NCBI GenBank assembly: GCA_036346405.1 | Contig: CM070551.1 | Span: 58,980,488 to 59,044,487 of the forward strand | Direction: 5' to 3' | DNA: 64,000 nucleotides | DNA from: Phyllostachys edulis | Lineage: Eukaryota; Streptophyta; Magnoliopsida; Poales; Poaceae | Shown: in pieces, positions 12,624 through 23,676 of the stretch | Layout: the number at the start of each line of letters is the position of its first letter | How positions within the stretch are numbered: position 1 is the first letter of the stretch | Translations under genes and position numbers: made by a program | The notes under the pieces: generated by a model | Seen by the model: the letters and a program-made list of their open reading frames with translations, nothing else | What the model was told of the DNA's origin: nothing | The model's database searches: none

Positions 12624-13455
12624 GCAAGCAGTTTGATCATTAATGTCCTATTATTTTCAAGTCTAATACTTTGTTTCAACGGTATGTATGCATGCTTTTG
12701 TGTCAAAGTAATTTTCCGCTTAGAGGTAGCTATTCCTATTGCATTGGTTGCCCTTAAATTGTTATCCCTGCCACAAACATAAGTTATTAACATCGCTGGT
12801 GAATTAGAGCCCGGTGATTTAATTATGCTCTTCTCTTGCCTTTTAGGCGCCATGCTTAGAAATGCTTAGTTACCAGGTAGATCGGGCGGTTATCGACTTA
12901 GTCGATAACTGTGATCACACAAACTTATTATTGTTTATTATGCTCAGCACCTTGTGCTTTGTTACCTTGTAAAGTCAAAAACTGAAAAATAAAAATGAAA
13001 TGTTTTAGACTTGGGCAAGTGGTTGGATGGTGGATTATTGGGTTTGTGAATGTCTTGCCCAGGTCAACAAGGACCGAACATCTTGGACACTAAGCCAAGG
13101 GCTTATTATGCTAACCACATGGGAGACATATGGGACCTCCCTTGACTTAGTACCTTGGCGTGTGTTAGCTTCGGGTCGCATGGTGGATGTGTGCGTTGTG
13201 TTGTGTTGAAAAAGAAACTTGTGTGTGCTTGGGTGAGTAGTAGTGGGAGTTACCCACTGCGAGGAGCATCGCCCTTAATGGAGATGAGCATCTTTGATGA
13301 CTCCGCATCAACATATGGGGCTTCCTCCCATATGGGCGACTCAGTAGTTAATACACAATATTGGAAAGGTCTCAGAGGACTTAGCCTTGCGGCATACCAA
13401 AGGTAGTGTGCTAAATCTAGTGGCATAAGAGGCGGTCTGACGTGTGGGTACATTG

Positions 13456-13510
13456 GTACACCCTGCAGGTTCAAACTATTCAATAGCCTCGCCCTAGGTT
13501 ATGGACATGC
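13456..13510 (+). other. Conserved downstream LTR block (family C)
   Basis: A CTGCAG core, then AAACTATTCAATAGCC and TTATGGACATGC. The same order of motifs occurs in C', A2 and both B LTRs although the LTRs have otherwise diverged. Function unknown. Confidence 0.55.
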
Positions 13511-14292
13511 TTGGTAAGGTCTCAACAAGAGTTAGACTACAACATTTAATTAAAACTTGATGTGGGTGGTATGAACAGGAGTTCATGTTATTGTTGTGGT
13601 GGCTATTGGGTTAGCCACTTCCGTGATGTCTTGTTACTTTTATTGTTTAGTATATCGCTGTTTTTATGAAATAAATTCAGATTGTAAAATTTGCTTTCAA
13701 TTTATTACATTATTGCAAATGAAAACTTGCTTTATGCTAAAATTGTGTCTAGAGTCTGCTCCACTTAAATAAAGCTTGCATGTAGCTAAATATTAGGTCT
13801 CATTATCTCGCACGTCAATCTTGCGAGTACAATAAACAATTTATTGTACTCATTTGCTTTGCTCTAAATTAAATTGTTGCAGAGGAGGAAGTGGAACCCC
13901 AAGGGTTACACTTTTGTGAGATGTGCTTCGGCTTCGAGGACTAGGTTGGTGGCGTGTTTGATTGGTTGCCTTGTGGGTTATGGCATACTAATCGGCTTTT
14001 GTTATCGCCATCTTATGGCCATTTGCTTCCGCTGTTATGTTAGACTCTTAGTTTTATTTGGCCGGTCGGCCCGTTTGTAATAACTCTATGCTATGTATGT
14101 CTTTTGGTTTGTATGTCGTATTTTGGATTCTATGTGATTGAATGGAGTTGATGCTTAATTTTGTATGGGGTATGTGTACTGCATTCTGGGAAGTACATGT
14201 ACACCGAGAGTCGTGATATTTGATTTGTGATGCTTAATCCATTTTAGTGGTTGAGTATTACAAGTTAAATAATTTTGAGTTCTCACAAAAGT

Positions 14293-14304
14293 TGGTATCG
14301 AGCC
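14293..14304 (+). other. Primer binding site, element C second unit
   Basis: TGGTATCGAGCC, the tRNA-iMet type site with one base missing relative to the usual TGGTATCAGAGCC. It starts six bases after the LTR end. It shows that the LTR ending at 14287 also serves as a 5' LTR. Confidence 0.75.
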
Positions 14305-15128
14305 ATGCTAATCATAGAAGCCACTAGCTTAGTCGTCATTAGGATATTTTGAAAAACTTAGTTTCAAAATGTCAAATGGTTTATAAAAACCTAAGTAAGC
14401 TCTTAGAATTTACTCCTTACCTATCTTAGTTTGCTCCTCTCACCTTGTTCTAGTTAAGTTTTAAAAAGATGTTTCCTCTTATCTCCCTTCCAAAGATAGT
14501 TGTTACCGTTTAATAATCGGTTTTGGGATTCAATGAGTGTTTTAAAATTGAAGTGTTGGCTGTCTTTTAGAGGAGATTAGAAGCTTTTGGAGTTGGAAAA
14601 TTCGGCTTGGAGCTTAGATATAAAATCTGGACAGCAAGTACAAGTTTTGGACAGCAAGCACCTAGTTCTTCGTTAGGGCTGAAAATGAGAGGATAATTCG
14701 ACTAAAACTTGTTGGGTTTAAAAGGGGTAAGATGTGATATAAGATAGGTAATGTTTAACGCACCCTTAGAGGGTTTTTATCACGGTTTTTAGATGCGATA
14801 AGACTTGAGATGCGTTCTGAAATTGTCTTCTCAAAACGATTACTTGTTCATTCAATACAAGTTAGTCGTACCGAGAAGTTGAATCTTGTGTCTTGTAAGC
14901 TTTGCTTTGGATCTTATGTCTTCTTGTAATTGTTGGAGTTCATTTCCTTGCTGGTTATATGGTTGAATTTGGGTTAGGGTAATAGATCATTTCCTAGTCA
15001 ATAGCTTACCTTTTGCTACTTTGCTTCTCTAGTTTTCGGTTTTGTTGCTAACCCGCCTTGATAAAACAGATGGTCGGTCGAACACGCAGCAGCCGTGGTC
15101 ACCGATGGTCGGGATGAGGAGCTTCCAC
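14305..15128 (+). pseudogene. gag: Leader and gag stub of element C
   Basis: About 765 bp of untranslated leader without a coding region, then an ATG at 15070 that opens the typical Tekay Gag start (M-V-G-R-T-R-S-S-R-G). A stop follows after 14 codons. The gag-like sequence then runs about 40 bases further and ends abruptly at about 15128 in the final 371 bp of an LTR. All of gag and pol is therefore deleted from this unit, consistent with an illegitimate deletion from gag into the 3' LTR. Confidence 0.65.
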
Positions 15129-15499
15129 CTTTGTGAGATGTGCTTGACTTCGAGGACTAGGTTGGTGGCGTGTTTGATTGGTTGCCTTGTGGGTTATGGC
15201 ATACTAATCGGCTTTTGTTATCACCATCTTATGGCCATTTGCTTCATTGTTATGTTAGACTCTTAGTTTTATTTGGCCGGTCGCCCGCTTGTAATAACTC
15301 TATGCTATGTATGACTTTTGGTTTGTATGTCGATTTTGGATTCTATGTGATTGAATGGAGTTGATGCTTAATTTTGTATGGGGTATGTGTACTGCATTCT
15401 GGGAAGTACATGTACGCCGAGAGTCGTGATATTTGATTTGTGATGCTTAATCCATTTTAGTGGTTGAGTATTACAAGTTAAATACCCCGAGTTCTCACA
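15129..15499 (+). repeat. LTR 3'-end fragment of C
   Basis: Nearly identical to the last 371 bp of the complete LTR (13913-14287) and ending with the same TCTCACA. It is joined on its left to the gag stub, so it is the remaining end of the deleted unit's 3' LTR. Confidence 0.85.
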
Positions 15500-16985
15500 A
15501 TGAGCTCTTATCAGTTAGTAGTTTACGTGTTGATATTGCTTAGAAATGCTTAGCTAACGGTAGAATTGGGCGGTTATCGACTTAGTCGATAACTTTGATC
15601 ACACAAAAATTATTATTACCATTATGCTCAGTACTTTGTGCTTTGTTACTTTGTAAAGTCAAAAACTGAAACTGAAAATGGAATGTTTGAGACTTGGGCA
15701 CAATGGTTGATGGTGTGATCTTATGGTGTGACTGGAATGGTGCCCGGTCAACAAGGACCGAGTTACTTGTGTCACTAAGCCAGCGATTATTATGCGTGCT
15801 AACCACACGAGGGGATATGGGACCTCTCTAGACTTAGTACTTTGGCGGTGTTAGCTCCGAGTCGCAGGAGGTTGTGTGTGTGGTTGGTGTTGAAAAAAAA
15901 CTTGTGGTTATGTGTTGGGCGAGCGGGAGGAATCTGTTTAGGTTCTCAACACCAAGGGCATTGTAGTTGTCCGGAGCTTTACCCTCAAAGGGTAGTTGAC
16001 TTTCGGCTTTACAATGACTCTATCTCAACGTATGGGTTTCCATCCATACGGGCGACTCGTAGTTAATGCACAATATTGGAAATGTCTCGTAGGACTTAGC
16101 TGTGCCGGCATACCAAAGGAAGTGTGCTAAATAGCTTGGCGAAAAGGCGTTCTGACGTGTGGGTACATTGGTACACCCTTGCAAGATTCAAACTATTCGA
16201 ATAGCCTCGTCCTAGGTTATGGACATGCTTGGTAAGGTCGTGCAAGAACTAGACTATAACATTTAATTAAAACTTGATGTGGGTGGTATGAATGGGGAAT
16301 TCATGCTATTGTTGTGGTGGCTATTGGGTTAGTCACTTCCAGGATGTCTTGTTACTATTGTTACTTGTTATCTCGCTGTTTTTGTCAAATAAAAACAGAT
16401 TGTAAAACTGCTTTGAATCTATTTAATTATTACAAATGAAAACTTGCTTTATGCTGAAAATGAGTCTAGAGCCTCCTCCACTTAAATAAGCTTGCATGTA
16501 GCTATGTATAGGCCTGTTACACTACACGAAGTCTTGCGAGTACATTTTTGTACTCATTTGCTTTGCTTAATTAATTGTTGCAGAGGAGGAAGTTGATCCT
16601 AAGGGATCTACTTTTGTGAGATGTGCAATGGATTTGATTTACTAGGTTGGCGGCCGGTTGGTTGCCATGTGGGTTAAAGGCATACTAATTGGTTTTGTTT
16701 ATCGCCATCTTATGGCTTTTACTTCCGCTTATTTAGTTATCTCTTTAGTCGTTATTTGGCCGTCGGCCCTTTTGTAATAACTCTATATTGTATGTCTTTT
16801 GAATTGTTTAGTTATGCTTTGGTTCTATGTGAATGAATGGAATTGATGAATGATTTTGTAAAAGGGTGTATGTACAAGACTTACGGGATGTACATATTTT
16901 TCCGAGGCACAGGGTATTTTTTTTTGTGAAGCTAGGGTCAATTGGATGACTAAACATTACAAGCCAAATCTCCTGGGTCCTCACA
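15500..16985 (+). repeat. Second, more diverged C-type LTR end (C')
   Basis: Homologous to 12826-14287 but visibly more diverged than 15129-15499, and ending CCTCACA at 16985. It contains the conserved downstream block (16171-16228). It is truncated on the left exactly at the end of the C unit, which suggests that C inserted into an older C'-type LTR whose left half lies in the gap. Confidence 0.75.
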
Positions 16986-17471
16986 TTGGAGTCTACGCCA
17001 TCCTCAACCTCCTCACCGGCGAAGAAGCTCACTGGAGTTCGCACCATCCTCAACCTCCATTGGAGTTCTTTCGCAACTTCCTCTAGCATCTTCCCTTGTT
17101 ACGTGAGTTCCTTATCCTGCTTTTCGCTCGCTTGGACCCCTTTTGTCCAGATGTTCCTCTTTGGGGGTCAAGGCCTCCATTTTGGGGCAAGACTTACCTC
17201 CTCGTCTAGACCACTTCTTGATCTTTTTGCAAAGACCACCCTCTCGGCCATGGCCTCCTCTCGGCCATGACAACCTCTTGGTCTTTTTGCAAAGACCACC
17301 CTCTCGGCCATGATCCCCTCTTGATCGTGTCTCGGTCCTTTTGTAAAGACCACCCCCTTTGCTTGGATCTCCTTTCTCGTTGGGATCTCTTGCTTTCTGG
17401 TTTTGGTTTAGTTCTTTTAAGTTCTTTGCTTGGAGCTATTTTGTTTATTTGGTTCTTTTCAAAATGTGTAG

Positions 17472-17540
17472 ATTCCGACATTGAGGAGGAGTACCTAGAC
17501 CCAGTAGCCTCTACCGAAGCCTCGCCACTCTTCAACGAAG
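17472..17540 (+). other. Exon-like cassette in the LTR of A2 (69 nt)
   Basis: Bounded by an acceptor-like TGTGTAG and a GC-type donor-like AAG/GCAAGT. Length is 69 nt. It encodes an acidic string (S-D-I-E-E-E) and ends F-N-E. The sequence past the donor, G-K then F-D-H-V-V-P, is also conserved with element B. With a donor at 17103 the implied upstream intron would be 369 nt. Inference only. Confidence 0.45.
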
Positions 17541-18398
17541 GCAAGTCGCAGACCTTTGATCATGTTGTACCTAGCTTTCTAAAGTATATTGTCTTCTATC
17601 AATATGCATGGCTATTTTTATAGAAATGGTTTGCGCAGTAGCTAAATCCCTATTTGACAGTATGCCTCCTTGAATAATTATGCTCAACATGTTGACATGT
17701 TCCCTTGGACACCATAGTACATGTATTCTTAGTTGGTACTGTTTTGGTATTACCAACCTGGGAGTGTATTTATTCTTAGTCCTGCTTTAGATCGTTGGTC
17801 TCGAGAATCATGAATCAATATTGATAAACTTGACTAATTGAACTATGGAATCGTGGTGAGATGCCACTGTTGAGCAATTGTGGTGGTTAGCCATAGTTGT
17901 GTCGATCGTGGTGGGTAGCCACTGTTGTAAAACTTGTGACAGGACCAGGGAGGTCTTTTGGCCAGGTTGAACCCAAAATTTTTTCTCACTTGGGTGAGTG
18001 ATCGTGCAGTAAAGGGGGTGATATATGCACATTGGGATGAGGTTTTCTCGCCTGAGTGGTCTAAGGACTTAACTTTGTTTTCCATTGATTTGGGTCTTCC
18101 GTGCAACCAGAAGTCCATTTTATGGGGGTTGTCAGGGCCAACTAATTAGCAATGTCTGGTCTCGTTCTATTTTGGTGGAAGTGAGCCTGGGTTACACGCT
18201 CACACTTGGCGCAAGAGGGGGCTTAAATCCGGAAGATGATTAGTCCAAAGGAAGCGAAACCTTAGCGGGCAGTACCATGCCAGGTCAGAGCTTTGTAAAG
18301 GCCTTTTCATGCTCTCTAGACTGCTCACCTTTGGAAGTGAGCAAGGGTTCTGATGGGAACCCGACCCGCTAGAGTGATCGTGAATTGTGGGTAAAGTT

Positions 18399-18459
18399 GT
18401 ACACCTCTGCAGAGTGTAAAATCTACTCAAATAGCCAATTCCTTGATTATGGACAATGC
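18399..18459 (+). other. Conserved downstream LTR block (family A)
   Basis: TACACCTCTGCAGAGTGTAA followed by CAAATAGCC and ATTATGGACAATGC, the same motif order as in families B and C. Confidence 0.55.
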
Positions 18460-18495
18460 CTGGAACAATCGCATGAGGGGTAGTTTTTCTCAAAA

Positions 18496-18660
18496 GAGGT
18501 CTTGGGAGCTCTAGAGTGGTCCCGGGGTGCTCCAGAGTTGGTGCTCTAGGGTGGTCGTGGAGCTCTAGGGTGATTGTGGGAGCTCTGGAGTTGGTGCTCG
18601 GAGAGGTCGTGGGAGTGGTCCCTTGTGGGTGCGACTGTGCCTTCCACTAGGGGTCTTGGG
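18496..18660 (+). repeat. Degenerate GAGCTC minisatellite in the A2 LTR
   Basis: Imperfect tandem copies of a unit of roughly 20-30 bp built on GGGAGCTCTAGGGTGGTC. It lies wholly inside the LTR. Confidence 0.6.
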
Positions 18661-19380
18661 AGTGAGTTGGTGCTCACGACCTCCTTCAAAACAAATATAC
18701 TTATGTAGTACTCTTTCAACTTGAGCTTTTCAATCTACTTATGCTATTCACTATCAATTATTGCTTTTTGCAAACCAACCCTACAGCCTCTCCTTGTCAA
18801 GCCGTGCATGAATATTATTTGCATACTTGTTCCTGCGACTTGCTTGAGTACATTCAATGTACTTATGGCTTTAAGCCCTCTGCTTGAGCAAAGGCGAAGA
18901 TGACCAAGGGTGCACCGACCTCTTTGAAGAGGAGTTCTATGAAGACCAAGCCTTCTAGGGACGTTCTCCGCCGATAGCTTTGTGGGCTTGCTTGGATGGC
19001 TCTGCGTGTTTTGTTGTTCTGCTACTAGTGTTTTGTTGTCGGTTTTTTTTGTAAGACCATGGCTGCAACCTCTGTAAACAATCTTGACCATAAGATCCTT
19101 GTTAATATAAGTTAATTTGTCTGCTTCATCTTAAGCTTGTCGTGTGGTTGTGATTTCACCTATGTTGATCTGTGCGAGCTAGCTACTGATTTTGGGACTA
19201 GCTCAGTGCATAGGGGCTGGGACCTCCGGGAGGTCTTTGAGATCTCCTGGGTGGTCCTAGAGGACCTCCTCTTAGGGTATGCTTGGAGGACCTCCCAGAC
19301 CTTCGGGTGGTCCTGTCGGACCTCCTTAGGTGGTCCTAGGAAACCTCTTCAGGTGCATCCCGAGAAGGTCCCTACAAAGG

Positions 19381-19393
19381 TGGTATCAGAGCC
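19381..19393 (+). other. Primer binding site of A2
   Basis: Perfect TGGTATCAGAGCC, complementary to the 3' end of initiator tRNA-Met, four bases after the LTR end. The leader from here to the gag start at 19907 has no ORF of note, unlike element B. Confidence 0.88.
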
Positions 19394-19906
19394 CAGGTCG
19401 ACTATAGGACGTGGCCATAGATAGTAGGGTCGTTTTAGTCAAGTCTCAAAAAGTTATTTTCTAAATCAAATCAACCTAATAATTTGATTAGTGGTTATCT
19501 CTTGTCTTGTTCTATTCTGTTCTCATCTTATCCCAATCTTTCCTCATCCTATTCTATTCCTTCCTCCTCTCCTTCTCTGGTTCTTGCATCTTACCTCTTC
19601 TGGAACCTTGTTTTCAAAGACTTAATTTGACCTCCTTATCCTAGTGACCTCTGTAGGGCTGACCTAATAAGAATAGACTAGTGGTGGTCCTTTCAAGTTT
19701 CAACACCGCTTAGTTTGGTCAGTAGGACCTTCGGCTTGAGCCTTGTTACCTCTTCTTAGCTTTTTGGCTTTTTCCTTTCGGGTGTAACCGATTTACCCTT
19801 AATAGGTTAATCCATCTTTCTCCCTTACTCTAGCTCATCTTGGTGCTATTCCCCCTTATCTATTGTGATTTCTCTCTTGTCTATTAAACCTGAGAAGTCT
19901 GTGCAG

Positions 19907-21011
19907 ATGGTTCAAACCCGTCATTCGGCAAGTCAGGATGAGCCAGCAGAGCCTCTACCTCCACCACCACCTCCCCCAGCAGACGTGGCAGATCAAGGGC
20001 TGGGTTAGTTTATGGCAAATCAATCTCAAATGATGAGTTCTATGATGCACAATATGAACCAGATGATGGCTTAGCAAAGCCAGACTGCCATTGCCTTGCT
20101 TGCCATGATGAGTCAGAGTAGCCAAGCAGCTGTTGTGCCACCTCCCCCACCTCTTATTTTCCCTTAGTCAAGATTGACTGAGTTCATGAAGACTCGCCCC
20201 GACCACTTTCTCTAGCTCTCTTGAGCCTCTAGACGCAGATGATTGGCTGAGGACAACAGAGAAGAAGCTTGACATTGCCCGCTGTGACAACCGTGAGAAG
20301 GTCTTGTTCGCCTCACACCAGTTGGAAGGCACTGCCACAGAATGGTGGGACACCTTTTGTGCCGCTCATGTAGACCACTAGAGGATCACCTGGGCCAAGT
20401 TTTCAGTAGCATTCTGCCACTCCCATGTCCCTAATGGGAAGGTTGAGATGAAGAAAAATGAATTTCGGGACCTCAAGCAAGGAAATATGTCTGTGAGTGA
20501 GTATCTCAGCAAGTTCACTCAACTCTCTTGCTATGCCCAAGAGGACGTCTCCACTGATGATGCTCGTTAGAAGCGCTTTAAGTGAGGTCTCCACCCCAGC
20601 TTGAAAGTCCAAGTCATTGGCAACGACTACCCCGATTTCCAGCACATGGTGAACAAGGCTATGCTCATTGAAGAATCTCGCCGCGAGCTTTCGAAGTCTT
20701 ACAAGAGGAAGATGTCACATCCCAGTGCTCATCAAGGACCTCCTCAGCACGCTAGGACATTTGTGCAACATCAGCACCAAGGACCTCCTGGTACCTCCGG
20801 GACCTCTGCCACGACCTCCCGCTCAGCTGCCCTAAGTCATCATCACAACATCATCCCCAGCAACCAACAGCTCAGGACCTCCTCTATAGTGGGGGTCACA
20901 TGTTTTAAATGTCACCAGGTGGGGCACTATGCCAACAAGTGCCCACAAAAGCCAGGACCAGTCCAAGCTAGGACCTCCTCATCAGGACCTCCCCCAACCA
21001 GGACCACCTAG
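19907..21011 (+). pseudogene. gag: A2 gag, broken by nonsense codons
   Basis: Starts M-V-Q-T-R-H-S with a proline run, then the retrotransposon gag core (W-W-D-T-F near 20342 and V-S-E-Y-L-S-K-F near 20490). A CX2CX4HX4C knuckle lies at 20901-20942. Several in-frame stops are TAG where relatives have CAG (Gln), for example near 20005, 20071 and 20167, the signature of methylcytosine deamination. The linker before and after the knuckle carries seven copies of AGGACCTCC, read in two different codon registers. Frame is otherwise kept over long stretches. Confidence 0.85.
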
Positions 21012-21817
21012 CCAGGTGCAGGGTGCGGAGCACCCCAGGCCGCAGGACCTCCCCATGTTAGGACCTCCCGGCCTTTTGGGAGAGGTTGTGTGAACCACGT
21101 TGTAGTGGAGGAAGCCTGCACCTCTCCTGGACGCCGTGCTAGGTAAGTTCCTAGTCAATTCAAGGCCACCGTTGTTTTGTTTGATTCCGGGCTTCATATT
21201 CATTTATTTCTCAAGATTTGCTACCAAACACCAATTTGAAGTTGCAACTCTTAAAGTTACCTTGTTGGCGGTTCAGAGTTAAGTATGAACCAGGTTGTCC
21301 ACAAGTTAGAGTGGTCATAGGAGGGATAGAATTCTAGCCAACCTCATTCTCCTCGACACCAAGTCCCTAGATGTGATCTTGGGAATGGACTGCTTATGGA
21401 CCACTAGGCAATTTTGGATTGTAATGGTCTGAGCATCACTTTGACTAGTCCGGTTGGAGCCACAAGTGAAGTTTGAAGCCTCCTCCGAAAAGCTTGATGG
21501 AGCTCTAGCTTGCAAGGTCTTGAGTTGTGTCTTTAGAAGATATCCTAGTAGTCCAAGAGTTTCCAGATGTCTTTCCTGATGAGCTCCCAGGGATACCGCT
21601 GGCCAGGGACCTTGAGTTTGTCATTAATCTTGTTCCAGGGACCTTGCCCATTTCCAAAAGACCTTATCGGCTGCTTGTTGGTGACCTAGTAGAGCTAAAG
21701 TAGCAGATTGAAGATATGCTGACCAAAGGATTCATTAGACCAAGTTCCTTGCCTTGGGGAGCCCCAATGATCTTTGTTGCCAAGAAGGATGGTTCACAGA
21801 GAATGTGTGTGGATTAC
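21012..21817 (+). pseudogene. pol: A2 protease and start of RT, split by Tat
   Basis: The protease region reads V-V-L-F-D-S-G near 21170-21190, a normal D-S-G site followed by a frameshift, and L-G-M-D near 21380. The RT N-terminus reads F-P-D-V-F-P-D-E-L near 21564, then K-G-F-I-R-P-S and G-A-P-M-I-F-V-A-K-K-D. It ends at M-C-V-D-Y where Tat (with an extra fragment) interrupts. RT continues at 34576. Confidence 0.82.
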
Positions 21818-22585
21818 GTGATGAGGACATCACTTCTTCTGATACACACAACAATCCTTCACTTGACATTCAAGGACCAATCACTAGAGCTCGCTACCGA
21901 CAATTGAATTTACAGTGAGCTCGCTCCTAAGTACTTTTTTTGTTCATTTGAGAATCGATTGCTACCTAATGATTTAATTATGATTAGGAACCATGGAGAG
22001 GACTCCGAAGAACTTGGAGAAGGGCTACGAGGCGCACAAGTCCAGCAAGGGCAATGAATCATGTTGGAGGCCCAACTCAAGCCGACTTCAATCCAATTCA
22101 GAGTCCAGACTGTGCCAAGACTAAAACAGACGCCCAGATCGCATCCGGCTCCGCCTTTTGGGCCGCTCAGCTTTGTATCGTGTTGGAGCCCATTAGGGCG
22201 CTGGCCCTGGGTTTTGCACGCCCTAAGTCCTTTATATCCAGCCGCCACCCCCACCATTAGGGTTGGGTTTGCTTAGATTAATTTCTGTTCTTGAACAGCC
22301 ATTGCTCATCGGCTTAGAGACCCCAACTTTCGAAAGTGCTAAAACAATACATCCGCAATTCCGCTGTGTTCTTCCTTGTTCTTGCTTGTGTTCTTCGATT
22401 CAGAGGCGAGGATTAGCCTTCTTGGCGCAGGTCAACCGGCTGTGCACGGTTGATAACCCGAGGAGACGTGGTGCTGCGATTGCGGGTTCGAACGTGTTGT
22501 TCGAAGTCGAATCGATTTGTGTCGCGCTCCACTAAATCGAACATATCCGAACTCGTTGAAGATCGACCCGCTCCCATCATACCGC
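21818..22585 (+). mobile_element. Fragment of another gypsy element (E)
   Basis: Lies between the broken A2 RT and the Tat 3' LTR. From 21819 to 21907 an open frame reads a tail I associate with the C-terminus of some grass gypsy polyproteins (G-P-I-T-R-A-R near 21871). From 22062 to 22579 is an LTR-like block starting TGTTGGAGG and ending CCCATCA, with a TATA-like TTTATA at 22231. It does not match A, B, C, D or Tat. How it came to sit at the Tat border is unresolved. Confidence 0.5.
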
Positions 22586-23271
22586 TGACGATCGAATCGC
22601 CGATATTATGAAATGAAAGAGGAAAATGACGCGATAATTCCTAGGAGAAAATGGGGCGCTTTTTATTGATATGAACTGGATTTACAAGGGGTGCTCACGA
22701 CCCGACTGGGGACTAATCCTAATTACACTAGATGTGCAGATTGCTATCTTGCTTTTCTAAATTTGCCTCTTGATCTATAGAACTCGTGTTGATGTTCCGA
22801 TCTGCCCTTTGGTCTTCTGTGCTTCATCCTTAAGTAATTTTCGAAGGGGTGGCAGTTACTCTTGGAGAAGGCGTCCCTGGTGAAGCCTTGCAACTGGTTG
22901 GGGACTAGCGCACAGTTAACAATGTGTTTAATTGCATGACGGTTCAGTGCCTGAGAGACATCAAACCATATGGTAGTTATTGTCAGTGTCTTTAGGACTA
23001 TCTAACCGTGTGGTATGAAGTATACAGCACATGCCATATTCATCGCACGGTAAGAATGTATTCGGGATTAGTTATAAACACCAGTTCATAGTGTTTTCGA
23101 GCAGTTACCTGGTCGGAGGCTAGGTACAGGACCTTGTTCGACCAGGGTATCCTTATGTAACCTCTGGAATCCTCACGACCAATGAGGTCGTTAGCCTTAG
23201 GGGTTACGACCATGAAGACGTATGGTCCTTTATTGTGTAAAAATAATACACAGAGGTTTTAATCCTCATCA
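22586..23271 (-). repeat. 3' LTR of Tat copy 2
   Basis: 686 bp, ending CTCATCA next to the polypurine tract. It is more diverged from the two 5' LTRs than they are from each other, including a replacement near 22628-22662, and the terminal TGTCGACG has lost three bases (TGACG). Confidence 0.87.
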
Positions 23272-23285
23272 GCTAGCCCTCGAAC
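23272..23285 (-). other. Polypurine tract of Tat
   Basis: On the reverse strand GTTCGAGGGCTAGC directly precedes the LTR start TGATGAGG, the expected plus-strand primer. A near copy lies at 26644-26655. Confidence 0.65.
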
Positions 23286-23676
23286 TTTAAATGAACAGGG
23301 CATGTGGACACTTTTCCTCCGACGAAGTCGTATCAGGTAGACCTCATTTAATGTTGTGATATACGGCGGTCTCAGGTTCACTTTAAAGTTGAAAACCTGC
23401 CTTGGGAACCTAAGAGTTTTTCCGTCTCTGGGCAAAAAAATAGGTTTTTGTCTGTTGGACTTTCTCGATCAATCCCTTATTGCAAGAAGACCCGGTTATA
23501 AAATCTCCATTGTCGGGCTCTAGAGTTTTATGCTTCTAGATCTTCTTGAAATCCTCTTCGTTCCTTGCTAAGAAAATCTTTCCGACTTCTACCGCTTTTC
23601 CGACCTTAAAGCCTCCTCCGACCACTACTCATCCCTTTGAGAAATTTCACTATGCTCGGATCAAATTACAAAGTGG

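Larger units (their letters stand above)
7600..14287 (+). mobile_element. Tekay-type chromovirus C: pol 3' end plus complete LTR
   Basis: A different plus-strand Tekay-type family from A and B. The readable part is the end of RT, RNase H, integrase and chromodomain, a clear polypurine tract and a complete 4.4-kb LTR. Directly after this LTR come a primer binding site and the first codons of gag, so the same LTR acts as 3' LTR of the left unit and 5' LTR of a second, deleted unit. The 5' part is hidden by the gap. Confidence 0.85.
9845..14287 (+). repeat. Complete LTR of element C (4.4 kb)
   Basis: Runs from TGTAACATCCC to TCTCACA and is followed six bases later by a tRNA-Met type primer site. 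A GC-rich stretch (about 10370-11600) is followed by an AT-rich half. It contains an exon-like cassette at 12561-12623, a conserved downstream block at 13456-13510, and a TATAAAAA string at 11792-11799 whose promoter role is uncertain. Open frames inside the GC-rich part, including one of 187 codons at 11038-11601, show no recognisable domain and I treat them as chance. Confidence 0.85.
16986..19376 (+). repeat. 5' LTR of A2, 5'-truncated
   Basis: Its start matches position 50541 in the A2 3' LTR, so about the first 1.3 kb of the LTR is missing on this side of the C nest. It ends CCCTACA four bases before a primer site. It contains repeated GGTCTTT/AAAGACC hairpins (17216-17360), a donor-like GTGAGT at 17103, the exon-like cassette (17472-17540), a conserved block (18399-18459), a degenerate GAGCTC-rich minisatellite (18496-18660) and GGACCTCC motifs (19200-19375). 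Confidence 0.85.
16986..21817 (+). mobile_element. Tekay-type chromovirus A2, 5' part (to the Tat insertion)
   Basis: Remainder of the 5' LTR, primer site, gag, protease and the first part of RT of a plus-strand Tekay element. The RT breaks at the codon for Tyr in M-C-V-D-Y and resumes 12.8 kb downstream at 34576 with H-A-L-N-E-L. The 5-bp ATTAC is repeated at both junctions, so the two halves are one element. Confidence 0.9.

Noticed and set aside
20730..21070. GGACCTCCTT as a ribosomal anti-Shine-Dalgarno-like signal
   Set aside because: The sequence is nuclear plant DNA, where this has no role; the resemblance follows from the AGGACCTCC repeat.
22340..22560. Host gene 5' exon (cysteine- and arginine-rich frame)
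   Set aside because: The block sits inside an LTR-like sequence with a TATA and terminal TG/CA, and shows no further exons or domain.
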